The notes beneath the pieces are model-generated. The model was not told where the DNA came from. It was given only the letters and a program-made list of their open reading frames with translations, and did no database searches. Position numbers and translations under genes: made by a program. Shown piece after piece: positions 27,191 to 38,813 of a stretch of DNA of 64,000 nucleotides; the first letter of the stretch is position 1; every line of letters begins with the position of its first letter. This stretch comes from Cokeromyces recurvatus (lineage: Eukaryota; Mucoromycota; Mucoromycetes; Mucorales; Mucoraceae). The stretch covers positions 620,001 through 684,000 of the forward strand of contig NW_026251390.1 of the NCBI RefSeq assembly GCF_025118155.1, read 5' to 3'.

Positions 27191-28957
27191 ATGGGTGGAC
27201 ACAGAGTTTATATTGGACATCTTGCTCGTGATGCTTCAAGAAGAGACCTTGAAGATCTTTTTAAAGATTTTGGCAAAATTCTTGATGTAACTGTAAAGAC
27301 AGGTTTTGGTTTTGTTGAATTTGCAGACAAAATGGATGCTGAAGATGCAGTTCACGACATGCACGATACTAGATTCTTAGGTCAAAGGTTTGATGTCTTA
27401 TATTTTGGAACTAGAATTATTTCTACATTAAATAAATAGATATTTATTTTATTTTATTTTATTTAGAATCGTTGTTGAACTTGCTATGAGCCGCCGTCGT
27501 CCTGACCGCTTTGAAATGTAAGTTTCTTTATTTAATTTTTTTATTTATTTATTTAAATAGGTTACATACACCTCATTTTGTTGGGGTGTAAAAAAAAGTT
27601 TTATCATTTTATTCTACCGAATGCTAATTGGCAAATATTTTTATTGTCATAGTAAGGACACCAATCGCATTATTGTAAAGAATATCCCATCAAAGACTAC
27701 TTGGCAGGTAAAATACTTATCTCCTTTTCTATGCTGCTATTAGGCCGTTCCTATTCCCTTTCTCTTTTTTTTCCCATTTTCACTACTTTATTTGCTTGCT
27801 TTTACTTTTCTTTTTAATCTCTTTTTTATGATCAAAAGATTTTTTTTTTTGCATTTATATTTTTTTTTCTTTGTTCACTGGTACAAGATAAGAAAAAATT
27901 ATGCTTAAAAAAAAAAGAATTTATTTGTTCATAAGCGAAGTATTAAAAAAAAAGTAAAAGCAAGCTGAGACTTACTTATATTAAACCCCCGGGTTTGGGT
28001 CTCGTGTAACTAGGTTCTTTTGTCTTTGCTTGACTCCGACAAATTTCCTGTGTACCTAAAAAAACATAATTCTTTTTTTTTATGAAAAAAAGAGAAGAAA
28101 TTTGGTCTTCTGCTTCTTTCTTATTTCCCTCTACCTTATGTTGAAATGTGTCTTTTTAAAAATTGTGAAACTAAAACATTCTTTGATATCCTCTTTTTTT
28201 TATATATTTAAAGGATTTGAAGGATTTCATGAAGAAAGCTGGCCGTGTCACCTTTGCTGATATTCTCAAAGATCGTCCTGGAGAAGGGTAACAAAGAAAA
28301 AAAGATAATTGTAATCAAATACTATCTACTAAATCTTTTATTTCAAAAAAAATAGTGTTGTTGAATTTGCTAGACGGGAAGACATGAAATATGCATTGAG
28401 AGAACTTGATAATGAGAAATTAAATGGTTCTCGTGTTTATCTTGAAGAAGCTGTAAATGTTAATTTTGATTTATGGATCACATTTGATTATTTTAGTACT
28501 TATTTTCTCATTTTATTTTACTTTTATTTTTTTTTGCATATAGGGTCGTCGTAGAAGATCTCGTGATCGTAGCAGATCCCCTCGTCGTTCTTCTCGTCGT
28601 TCTCGCAGCCGTGGCAGCCGCTCTCGCAGTCGTGATAGTCGCTCACGTTCTCGTACACCTCGCTCTCGTACACCTCGTTCTCGCACACCTCGCTCACGTA
28701 CCCCTTCTCGCTCACGTTCTCGTTCAATTACACCCTCCCGATCTCGCACTCCTCGTCGTGATCGTGATCGTTCTCGTACACCTTCTCGTTCACGCTCTCG
28801 CTCTTATTCTAGCTCAAGAGGAAGATCCTCAGAACGTCGTGTTGACATTAAAAATGAAGATATGGTCATTGATGTTCCTGTTACAGAAGATGATGAAGTC
28901 AAGTCAAATCGTCCACGTTCTAGAGACGGTAGTCATAGTTCTGTAGATAGAGATTAA
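27191..28957 (+). CDS. SR-family splicing factor (two RRMs plus RS domain)
   Basis: A serine/arginine-rich pre-mRNA splicing regulator of about 300 residues, expected in the nucleus. RRM1 carries RVYIGHLARD (RNP2) and TGFGFVEFAD (RNP1). RRM2 is the SR-type pseudo-RRM, reading RIIVKNIPSKTTWQ then DLKDFMKKAG, close to the SWQDLKD hallmark. The tail from about residue 180 is a long run of RS, RSRTPRS and SRSRS units, followed by a short acidic C terminus. Exons: 27191-27387, 27467-27517, 27653-27707, 28214 onward and two more, ending in TAA 28955-28957. The intron between TTWQ and DLKDF is 506 nt, far longer than the 50-110 nt typical in this window, and holds a GC-rich stem-loop. The encoded RS region gives long open frames on other strands that are not genes. 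Confidence 0.9.
27708..28213 (+). other. Exceptionally long intron of the SR-protein gene
   Basis: This 506-nt intron has pyrimidine-rich stretches, several internal AG and GT pairs and a GC-rich segment (27967-28003) whose outer arms GAGAC/GTCTC and inner arms AAACCC/GGGTTT can pair. It splits the RRM2 codons exactly at phase 0. Long introns in SR genes often hold autoregulatory poison exons. No single internal exon is obvious here. Confidence 0.6.
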
Positions 28958-29941
28958 ATTGCATATATATATGTATATATGTCTTTTTATATTAAAAAAT
29001 TTCTATATATATGTTGAAATGAAGATTAGCATGTCGTATATACATAATATATTATGTTTTGAAAAAAAAAATCTACATTTATACAAATATATAAATATGC
29101 ATAATTTAAAATAACAGTTTTAGTCACTATTATACTTTGCTTATTATGATAGTAAATAATATTCATGCTTTATAGGAAGGGCAGTCTCGTTACACCGAGT
29201 AAACAGAGTATAACATTTAACAATATAATTTTTTAATGTTCAAACTTCTAGACCAAGACAATCATGATAAAAAAGAGTTTGTAATGTCGATCGTAGCAAG
29301 TTCTTTTACAATTCAGGCCTTGTAATATATCAGCATGTGCAACAAATTAATATGATATGAATACATGTATATGTGTATATATTTTTTGAAGCGTATGTCT
29401 AGAATACATTTAGCGTATTTTTTTTTTTTTCTATGTTCCAAAATCAAATTATATTTGTTGTGAATTACTTCATTGCGTCTAATATTATATATGTATACAT
29501 GTATATATATAAGTTGAAATATACAGATATTCATGTTAGTAAATCAAATTTAAAATAAAAATAAAAATAAAAAGAACGTGTTATCAAGCTATGTATAGGC
29601 CCTTGATGGAACCATAATATGTTGTACTTTTTTTAATTTTGCAGTGTATGACAAAAAAATAAAATAAAAAAATAAAAGAAAAAAAAGGTCTTTAATTCTC
29701 TTGTGTTCAAGTAAAAAGCCTATTATAGGAGATAGAGCAACGGTGGCGGTAATTTATTACTGTTTCCCTCCCTCCCTCTCTCTCTCTCTTTCTCTCTTAT
29801 TCTTCTTATATATTATTATTGTATTCTTCTTCTCTTTCTCTCTTTCTCTCTCTCTCATTTTTTTTTCTCTTCTTGTATTATATCATTCCTTTCCTTAACT
29901 CTTTCTTGAATGAATTTTTATAAATATTTATAAATTGTTAG
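28958..29941. other. Intergenic region with pyrimidine-rich promoter
   Basis: About 1 kb without a supported gene. From 29765 to 29880 the plus strand is almost pure C/T (CTCT, TTCT, CCCT repeats), ending about 60 nt before the ATG of the mucin gene. Such CT blocks are a known feature of fungal core promoters. A minus-strand open frame at 29313-29534 is low-complexity and is rejected. Confidence 0.55.
29765..29880 (+). promoter_or_regulatory. Pyrimidine-rich block upstream of the mucin gene
   Basis: About 115 nt of nearly pure C/T in CT and TTCT units, ending 62 nt before the ATG. CT-rich blocks next to transcription starts are known in fungal promoters. The position fits, and no expression data are available. 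Confidence 0.5.
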
Positions 29942-32689
29942 ATGACCCAAAGGATTTTCCTAAAAAGCTTTCTAGTACATCCTTTAATCCTTGTACTTTT
30001 TATTTTAATTTGTCTCCAATTCATTAAAGCAGAAGAAACAACCATTACTACCGATAAGTCTACTCATGTAATTCACAAAAAAAAAAAAAAAAAATCAAAC
30101 TTTAAAATAGTATAAAATAAGATTGGCTTAATTTTATTTTATTTTTTCAGGAACGATCAATTATAACTACAAAATTCACCACCACCATCACAGCAGCAGC
30201 AGTAACAACAACAACAACAACCAAACAACATGCAACTACACTTCTTGTCACACAAAGTAATGAATTATTAAAAGACAACAACGACTCTGATGATCTAGAT
30301 TCTTTAGATGTAACAAAAGATGAGGATAAATCATCCAAAAGCACAGATAAAGAAAATGTAGCTACCACTACCATTTTAGATGATGATTCAACAACAGCCA
30401 AAGTTAACACAAAGAAAGATAAATTCTTAAATAGCTCCACTACTACTGTCTCTAAAGATGACAAGCCTACCAAAACAATCACTGCTGATGAAGACAAGTC
30501 AACTACTACTACCAAAGATAATCATACAAAGAGTATCACTTCCGAAGAAGATATACCTACTAAAACAACCGATATGGATGAAGACGCGTCTATCATTACT
30601 ACTATCGAGGATGATCATACAAAGAGTATGACTTCTGAAGAAGACAAACCTACTAAAACCATTTCTACTGATGAAAACAAGTCTACTAAATCAGTCATGC
30701 ATGAAGAGGAAAAGATAATCAAAACTACTACTGCTACTGCTACTACTACTACTACTGTATTAGATGACATTAAGCCAACTTCAGATATGGATAATATGAC
30801 TGAAAAGCACACCAAGACGATAACAACATCCAAACAGAATATGTCAAATGAGATAACTACTTCAAATCATGAGAAATCAACAAAGACTACTAGTTCAAAC
30901 GAGGAAGAGCCAACAGACATGACTACCACTCGATTTAAAAATTACCAATCAACAACAACTTCTAAAGAAGATAAAGTTACCAAAACGATCACATCTATTA
31001 ATGAAGAGTTTACCGAAACTACTACTTTAGATGAAGAAAAGCCTAGCACTACAACTAGTAAGAAATCTATTACTACTACTACAATGATTTCAGATGAAGA
31101 TAAGCCAACGAAAACAAGTGCTTCAGATGCATTTACAACTACTAAATCAGAAAAGCCTACTAAAGCATCTACTTCATATGAAGAAGATGAACCTACTACA
31201 CTAATTACAGAAACATCAACATCAATAAAGTCTATAAAAACTAAAACAACAATGATAGAAGATAAAGATCAAACTACAAGTTCAGATGAGTTAACTTTTA
31301 CAAAGACAACTGTTATTGATGAAGGACAAGAAACATCTACGATAACATCAACTACTGCTACTACTACAACAACAACAACCCATAGTGAAGAGCAAGTAAT
31401 AACGGAAAGCCCTTCCAAAACATATAGTCCAACAAAAGATGATGAGCTTATTACAAGTACTACTCCCTCATATGAGCCCACAGAAAATAAAAGCACTACA
31501 ATAACAAGTACCACTTCAACCACTGCTGATACAGCAACAACAACAACAACAACTACTACTACAACTACTGCAAATAACAGTAATAATAATAATAATAATA
31601 GTAATAATAATAATAATGATATTCAAGCAACAACAACGTTTAAACCAACTTCCATTTATCACTATCAAACCCTTTCCTGGCTATCTGAGTCGTTCAGTAT
31701 TTCTATTCCTACTGTTACTAACCTTACGACAAAAACTATATCAAGTACAAGAAAACCAACCACAACAGCTCCATCTATGAATGACAATATTCCAGAATAT
31801 ATTGCTCCCAACATAGATGCCATTATTCCTGATACAAGTTCGTTAGTTCAGATGAAATTTAAATACGTATCATACACAGATATGGTCCAGAACGCTGTAT
31901 TAACTGCTCAATTTGTGCAAAATCTACCCATTTTATTAAGTAATTCTTTGGGTATTCCAGTAGATGATGTCATTATCATCACTATCACCAGTGCAGCAGA
32001 TAAAGAAAAGGTGCAAAAGAGAAATCTTTTAGAGCAGCGTGATAGTGATACAGGTGGTATTGTAGTCTCGGTTGCTATTCCTAAGGATCATGTGTTCGAA
32101 TTGCAAGACTTGATTACTCAAACAAATTCAAATCTCTATTCTTCATCAAACGGTCAGTTAGCATCAATGATTGATCCAACTTATCCCATCCTACGTAGTG
32201 GTAAATTATCACGTTCTGAACATTTATATATATATATATATATTCTATAGAAAATAATACTAATTCATGCATTATTTAGCTATCAACATATCAGGTCCGA
32301 GCAATAATGGGGCAATTCTTCCAAATCTAAATGATCCTAATAATAACAATAGCAATCCTAATTTAAACAATCAACATACAAACACGAATAGTAATCCTGA
32401 AGACTTTAATAACGATGATGGCTTATCAAAGGCCTCCTTGATCGGCATTTGTGTCTCTGTTGGTATAGTGGTATACGCGACTGCTACTGTAGGCGCCATC
32501 TTTATCTATCGTAGACGGCGCATAGCAAAAGAACAAAAGGCGATTGCAGAACATCAGATGTTTGCTCAAAGTATTTCTGAACCCATTATGCAAGAGAATT
32601 CACTAGGTTGGTCCTGTCAAAACGAAGGAACTCATAACAATAATCATTATCTCTACAATTATCATAAAAACAATACAAATCAATGGTAA
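29942..32689 (+). CDS. Msb2-like signalling mucin (single-pass membrane glycoprotein)
   Basis: A cell-surface sensor-type mucin of 861 residues from three exons (29942-30067, 30151-32200, 32280-32689). A signal peptide (LILVLFILICLQFIKA) is followed by about 550 residues rich in Thr, Ser, Lys and Glu with loosely repeated units such as EDKPTKT, EEDKPTKT and TTTT runs, expected to be heavily O-glycosylated. A folded domain from about residue 620 (VQMKFKYVSYTDMVQNA, LPILLSNSLGIPVDDV, then NSNLYSSSNGQLASMIDPTY) matches the Msb2/Hkr1 homology region as I know it. It contains a dibasic KR site. An Asn-rich linker, one membrane span (ASLIGICVSVGIVVYATATV) and a short basic cytosolic tail (IYRRRRIAKEQKA) end the chain. 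Msb2 signals to the Cdc42 MAPK pathway. This role is inferred from family. Confidence 0.75.
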
Positions 32690-32841
32690 AAAAAAAAAAG
32701 GGAAAATCAATCATGAGGTGTTTATTTATATATAAATACATGTAAAATTTTATAATAAAGAATATTCAAACAATCAATACAATAATTATATGTTCTGCTT
32801 TTATTTAATTATTCTACCCCTTAATAATATAATATTAATTA

Positions 32842-33102
32842 TTATTCTTCATCATCTTCTGTTCCAAAATAGCGATCTACAAAGTATACATTTAGCGCAC
32901 AAATCGTATCATATTTGTCTTTAATATTTACCTCCAAAATTACCAATACCAGGTTCAATCCAAAGCTTCTCTTTATTAAAATTAGGATCAACCATAGACG
33001 TAACAATTCTTACTCGGGGAAAAGCATTAGTAATTACGGTAAGACCAATTTGTGCAGCAAGAAAAGATACAAAAATAATTCGTTCCTGAGAAAACAATCA
33101 TT

Positions 33103-33143
<41 letters not shown>

Positions 33144-35110
33144 TAACCTATTATATACCTCTGGAACTTCATGATCTAATAATACACGTATTGCCATCAA
33201 GGCAGCGGCACCAGTGCCAACCATAGCATCCATTAATATAATATCATATTCATCAATTTCTTTAGGTAATTTACAATAATGAAGCTATATTCAATGTATA
33301 TGTAAATTAAGTTATTATTATTATTATTATTTTAACTTACCTCAGGATCACCTGTGTTAGGATCAGTTTGTATTAATAATTTTCCAAAAATTGCATCAGA
33401 AATAACTCGCTTTAAACCAGCTTCGAGTGTTCCACCTGCACGCAAAATAGAGACACCACAGACCTAAATGATGATTATTAATAAAAGGATATGTTTTTAT
33501 AAATTATATATTTTACTTTTTGACTAAATTTTAAGCCTTCATAAGTAGCATTTATAGGCGTAGTTACTGTAATTGGTTCAGAAGGAAGACAACTGACAGC
33601 ACTAGAAAATATAGCATATTAATACCGAATCTTTTTCTCTCTCTCCTTTTTTTTTTTGTAACTTTACTGCTCCATTAATAATACAGCTAAACGATTTGCA
33701 TAAAATACAAATTCATCTCTTGGAGTTTTATGATCTCTTAAAATAGTATGAATACCCTTTATTAAAAGAATTATTATTAGTATACGATATGTATAAACGT
33801 TTTATATAAAGTTTACCTTAATTTGATTTGTTTGAGGTAAAATAGTGACAGTGTCAGGTAATTCGTTATTGATAGGTGTATCGAGTAAACCCCAACGTAA
33901 GTTAATCATATTTTCTTGGAGTTGACTTTGGATATGTTTTGTCATAAGATCAATAGCAATTACATTCTCTAAACCTCTTGGGATAATCTAATATATTATG
34001 AATATACAATTCAAAGCATGGCTAAGTAATTATCTACTTACTACATCGGCATACTTCATAGTAGGTCTAACATAATTATCAAAAGCAGGCTTTACAAATC
34101 TTGTATATTGCTATTACGATATTATTATTATTAACTATTTCGAAATACTCTACAAATATAGCCTTTTTCCTACTTACATCTAAAATACCAGACACATCAC
34201 GTCCTCTGTATAAAGTATCTCTTTGTACTATACACAAATATTAATTTACCGTCTAATCTATTTATAATACTGCTATTATTCATAACCTACTTCTTCTTGC
34301 TAATTGAATATCAGAATCTGTATCAACAAAAATCTATTTTTTTTTTGTCGAATCATTATTATTTATACAATTTTGTTTGATAAAGTTAAGTCAAACTTAC
34401 TCTAACATCCATCATATCTCTAATTCTCTTGTCATGAAAAGCAAGTACACCTTCAAAAATAATAACATTTGCGCCATAAATAGTTGTTGTCTTTTCTTCT
34501 CTTGAATGAGTTGAAAAGTTATAAATTGGTATCGTAACTGATTTTCTATACAATATAAAAGAAAATATTAAAGATAAAAATCTATCAATGTGATATATGA
34601 TTACCCTTCTTTTAACTTAATAAGTGTCTCTAATAATAAATCATAATCAAGGGCAGAAGGATGGTCAAAATTAAAGTTGTTTTCGTTTGCTAGTTTCTTA
34701 TTCTCAGGCGACAAAATATTATAAAATGAATCCATTGAAAGAATAACAACCCAAGGAACATTCAAGTTTTTCAAAATACGTCTAAAAAGAATATACACAT
34801 AGCAAATAAGTTTCTTTTATGTATTAGCTTGCTTCTCTCTCTTTATTTCTTTTTTCTTTTGCTTACTCAGCGACACTTGTTTTACCACTTGCACTTCCAC
34901 CTATATTAACACAAAATTAGCCTATTTTAATTAATTTCGTGAATATCTTTTTATACCTGCAATACCAATCATATATGGCTTAGCGACAGTACCGTCAGCA
35001 CTTTATTTTTTTTTTTTATTTTTTTATAAAAAGAAAATTGTCAAATAGTAAGTAATGGAACTTCTAATTTAGATTTACAAATACACTGTGTCGTTACTTA
35101 CTGATACCAT
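32842..35110 (-). CDS. URK1: Uridine-cytidine kinase with UPRT-like domain (UCKL1/Urk1 type)
   Basis: A pyrimidine-salvage kinase that makes UMP/CMP from the nucleosides, fused to a uracil phosphoribosyltransferase-like domain. About a dozen small exons run from ATG 35110 to TAA 32844-32842. Exon 1 (35110-35079) ends in phase 2 before GTAAAT and joins the second at [15 protein letters not shown]. The P-loop [12 protein letters not shown], then [20 protein letters not shown] and [13 protein letters not shown] mark the kinase. The second half has [40 protein letters not shown] and a C terminus [12 protein letters not shown]. The PRPP loop reads TGAAA instead of TGGS as in active UPRT, which is how UCKL1-type proteins look, so the second domain may not be catalytic. 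One intron carries a 38-nt T tract. Its stop lies only 152 nt from the stop of the convergent mucin gene. Confidence 0.9.
33105..33142. repeat. Poly(T) tract in a uridine-kinase intron
   Basis: Thirty-eight T residues on the plus strand, read as poly(A) in the sense of the gene, inside the intron before the UPRT-like loop exon. Confidence 0.7.
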
Positions 35111-35388
35111 GGCCTTTTTTTTTTATGAAAATGAAGTAATTAGAAGGGGGGGGGAAAAAAAAAAAGGTATTAGCAACGAACGAATTCACTAATAAAATAA
35201 AAATAATTCTTCTAAAATATTTATTCTTCTTATTTTTACTTTCTTCCTTTGGATGCCAAGTGGAGTGTTTTTTTACTATTACACATAGTTTATTTTAAAG
35301 AAAAGAAATATACTCGAAAAAAAAAATTTTTTTTTCTCTTCATATATGCAAGAAAAGTGACAAACTTAGTGACCTTTTTTTTCCTTTT

Positions 35389-36696
35389 TTAGCTTTTTCT
35401 TTTGCTGTTACCAGGATTACCAAAACTATTCAAACGATTATATTTCTACGATAAAATAAAATAGTTTAGTTATAAGATTAAAAAAATAAAATAAAATAAC
35501 AATTACTTACCACTCGTCCTCTACCCTTAAATGTAATGTTGGGATCATCAAAGAAACGTCTTCTTTGCTCCCATTCTGGTTTTTCAGCATTTTTATCTTT
35601 GAATTCACGATAACGATCTTCCTTTGATTTTGAAGTATCGTCATGTTTATGATCATTGGATTCTTTTCTTTCTTTTTCATCTTTATTCTCTTCTTTTTCT
35701 TTATGATGTTTTTTTTTCTCATGTTTTTTGGATGATGATGATGATGATCTCTTTTTGTGATGTTTTTTATGTTTTCTTTTCTTCTTTCGATCTTCATCTG
35801 TTTCTGAATCAGATGGATGATCAGAAATTACACTTCTTGATCTCTTTCGACTGTTACTACGACTTTTACTGCTACTCTTACTACGTCGTTTTCTTTTTTT
35901 TTCTTTTTCATCTTCACTTTCTGAGTGATCATCGCTACTATCATTATTACTGTCACTATCACTCTTGTTTTGAGATGATTCTTTTTGTTGTAATTTTACT
36001 ATACATCATGTTAATTAAGCATTTTCATGACAATTCAAAAACAATGACTTACATTTGATGCCAGGAGGTAATTGGAGAACTAGTTCACCACAATTAGCAA
36101 TCATCACAGTATGAAGGGGTCTATCGTTACTATCAACCGGCTCATTTTCCATAATTTCTACAATATTGTATCCAGAAACAACGCGTCCAAACACAACATG
36201 CTTACCATCCAAGTGAGGTGTAGGACGTGTGGTGATGAAAAACTGTGATGATTGTGTATTAGGTCCACGATTGGCCATACTCAACAAACCGTGAGAATCA
36301 TGTTTTCTTGTGAATGATTCATCAGGGAAAGTAGTTGTACCATAAATAGATTCTCCACCTTTACCATCACGACGAGTAAAATCACCACCTTGACACATGA
36401 ATCCTTTGATGATGCGATGAAAGATGGAGCCTCGATAATGAAGTGGCATATTACTTACTTTACCGAGACCCTTTTCACCTGTACAAAGTGCACGAAAGTT
36501 TTCTGCTGTTTTTGGCACCTCATCTGCGAAGAGTTCCATAACTATTCTACCAACTATAACACAATTAAAAAAAGAGCAAAGGCTTAATGGACACTAAAAT
36601 AAAACATGTAATGAAAAAAACAAAACAAAACAAAAGTTACTTACTTCGGTTACCATCAATATCAATATCAAAAAACACACGAGGATTGATTTTCAT
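35389..36696 (-). CDS. Nuclear cyclophilin with charged Arg/Ser/Lys tail (PPIG-like)
   Basis: A peptidyl-prolyl cis-trans isomerase with a splicing-linked tail, about 350 residues. Four exons from ATG 36696 to TAA 35391-35389. Exon 1 ends in GNR, before the intron that joins it to [16 protein letters not shown]. The cyclophilin domain keeps the active-site residues: [15 protein letters not shown] (Arg and Phe), QSSQFFITT and [13 protein letters not shown]. The tail is unusually charged: Ser/Asp/Glu blocks, [25 protein letters not shown] and a final [21 protein letters not shown]. The C terminus [18 protein letters not shown] fits the cyclophilin G/RS-cyclophilin group that associates with spliceosomes. 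The gene is divergent from VMA21, with only 219 nt between starts, so a shared promoter is likely. Confidence 0.92.
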
Positions 36697-36915
36697 TTCT
36701 TAATAAATAAACTTTAATAAAAACAAGAAATACATAAATAATTATAAATATTTAAAAAAAAAAAAAAAAAAAAAAAGATCGCTGTCATAGATTTATTCTT
36801 CTCCAATTAAATTTAAAATGGCTAAATACACAACATAAAGTTTAGTTATCTTTTATTTTATTTATTTATTTATTTTTTTTTTCATTTGCAATCGGTTTGC
36901 CGTTGAATAAACATA
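36697..36915. promoter_or_regulatory. Short divergent promoter between cyclophilin and VMA21
   Basis: A 219-nt gap between opposite start codons. An A tract at 36754-36776 faces the cyclophilin gene and a T-rich segment (36856-36889) faces VMA21. This is the shortest divergent spacing in the window. Confidence 0.55.
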
Positions 36916-37269
36916 ATGTCAGGAAACTCTTCTCAAAATCAACCAATAATAGATAAAGAAAAGGAATTTCCTTCACTTTCTGTTTGGGTGGGTAACAATT
37001 CAGCTGTACTTGTCAAGTTAGCAGTGTTTACAGTTGCCTTATTTGCTTTACCGATTGTTACTTTCTATTTAACACTTCATCGCTTCTTTGATGGTAATTA
37101 TAAAGACATAAATACACGAATAGAATATTAAATTATTTTATTAGGTAATACAACTTACGCAGCAGCAGCAGCAGTAGTAATGGCAAACGTGATTCTCATT
37201 CTTTACCTTATCACAGCAATGTTTGAAAGTCCAAAAGAAGATAGTAAAAAAGAAAAGAAGACGGAATAA
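36916..37269 (+). CDS. VMA21: V-ATPase assembly factor Vma21
   Basis: A small ER membrane chaperone needed to assemble the V0 sector of the vacuolar ATPase. Two exons (36916-37093 and 37145-37269, phase 1) give 100 residues. Two membrane spans are clear: LVKLAVFTVALFALPIVTFY and VVMANVILILYLITAM, with the connecting loop DGNTTYAAAAA. The C terminus KKTE is a dilysine KKxx ER-retrieval signal, the known hallmark of this protein. The hydrophilic N terminus of about 30 residues and the length both fit. It diverges from the cyclophilin gene over 219 nt. Confidence 0.9.
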
Positions 37270-37919
37270 TACGAATTAATACATTTATTTCTTTTGCTAA
37301 ATCGATTAATCATACATATTTATTGTATATTCATTTTAAAACAATAATATCAAAAAGAGTTCAAATAAAGGCACTATATATTTCTCAATGGACATTTACA
37401 TTTGAATACTTTTTTTTTAAATTTATAGTCTAATACTTCTCTCCTTTCTATTCATTAGCTCAGTAACAACTAAAACGCTGCATTTCTTATTTACCTTACG
37501 ATGTTTGTGTCATCAAGAATTCTCATTATTTTTAATAAATTAAATATTTTGTAGAAGAAAAAGCAGGTCGTAGTTATCAACGGATGTAGTCATAAAATAA
37601 TAATAATAATAATACAATTGAATAGAAAATTGTAAAATAATAAAAGTCACTTTTATTCTATTTAATTGAAACTTGAAGATATTATCTGTTTGATAACCTT
37701 ATTCTATTCTCCCCCCCCTCAATGTTGATTCTAGTGGCTTATTCTAAGAAGAGGTTAAAGCAATAATTTCAGGCACATGAATGCTCTTGGATTTAATTGG
37801 ACGCATTTATCTTGTTGTAATACGCTCTTTTTTTTTTTTTTTTTTTTTTGTAGAATAATAAAATTCATTTGGTTTTTCATTCTATTTTTTCTTTTGTATA
37901 ATTAGATAACGCACATACA
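37270..37919. other. Intergenic region before tropomyosin
   Basis: About 650 nt with no gene seen. AAT trinucleotide repeats occur near 37598-37613, a run of eight C near 37711, and a 22-nt T tract at 37828-37849 lies 70 nt before the next start. Confidence 0.6.
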
Positions 37920-38580
37920 ATGGATAAAGTTCGTGATGTAAGAGAGAAGATAACCCTATAGATATCTATATTTAATAATCAAAAATGTATATAAATATAA
38001 ATGTATATGATAGAAAATTGCTAGCATTCGTGCTTTAGCTGATGCTGCTAATAACAGGGCAGACGAATATGAAACAAAATACAAAGCACTAGAACAGATC
38101 CTATTAAAGCAAGAACATGAAATTATTTCACTTCAAAATCAAAACAAGTATCTCGAGGAAGATTTAGAACAAGCACAAGAAAAGGTTAAACAATTAAAAG
38201 CAATTGAAGAGGATGAAGATGATTTGAAAAAGGAAAATGATGCTGCTCAACGAAAAATTAGTTTACTCGAACAAGAATTAGAAAACTCTGAAAAAATTAT
38301 TCGAGAAACAACGAAAAAGTAAAAATAATAGTAATAGACTTTATATACATGTGTATATAAAGGAAAAAAAAAAAAGGCGGGGTGGGAAAACAATAACTAA
38401 TAGAAACAAAACCATAGTTTCAGAGAAGCAGACCTAAAAGCCGAGCACTTTGAACGTAAAGTTCAACAATTAGAAACTATTAACTTTGAGCAAGAAAGGA
38501 AAAACGAAGAACTAAGGGCAAAAATGCTTCAATTACAAACTCAATTGGATGAGTTTAACGCTTCTTTAGATGACATTTAA
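37920..38580 (+). CDS. Tropomyosin
   Basis: A coiled-coil actin-cable protein of 161 residues, the usual length for fungal tropomyosin. Three exons (37920-37937, 38014-38318, 38418-38580). The six-codon first exon MDKVRD joins KIASIRALADAANNRADEYE, matching the conserved N terminus that forms the head-to-tail overlap. Heptads of hydrophobic residues run through almost the whole chain, with Lys/Glu between them, for example LEEDLEQAQEKVKQLKAIEE, and the C terminus is DEFNASLDDI. The model needs an acceptor GATAG at 38009-38013. A later AG would break the frame. It is 228 nt upstream of the J-protein start on the same strand. Confidence 0.92.
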
Positions 38581-38626
38581 AGATGAATAAATTAAATTGT
38601 ATTTAATTAGCCTGTCTTTCGTTTCA

Positions 38627-38657
<31 letters not shown>

Positions 38658-38749
38658 AACACATGTTGTGTAGATAAGGTATCGGTTATTTAAAACTCTT
38701 TATATTTTCCAATCAAAATGAAAACTCAAAAAATGAGTAAGACGAGAAA

Positions 38750-38752
<3 letters not shown>

Positions 38753-38782
<30 letters not shown>
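38753..38782. repeat. 30-nt poly(T) tract before the J-protein gene
   Basis: Thirty consecutive T residues ending 31 nt before the ATG at 38814. A second T tract with adjoining A run lies at about 38628-38659. Confidence 0.65.
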
Positions 38783-38813
38783 CATTTATAATTAAGAAAA
38801 ATTACATTTTAAA

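Noticed and set aside
28513..28946. Three long open frames over the RS region of the SR gene, including a minus-strand Arg/Glu-rich frame
   Set aside because: They are mirror images of the RS codon repeats. The spliced SR frame explains the region.
30147..31523. Val/Ser-rich minus-strand frames across the mucin gene
   Set aside because: They are antisense shadows of Thr codons (ACT/ACA) of the mucin coding sequence.
35624..36058. 144-codon plus-strand frame rich in Phe, Tyr and His
   Set aside because: It is the antisense of the charged cyclophilin tail and has no motif of its own.
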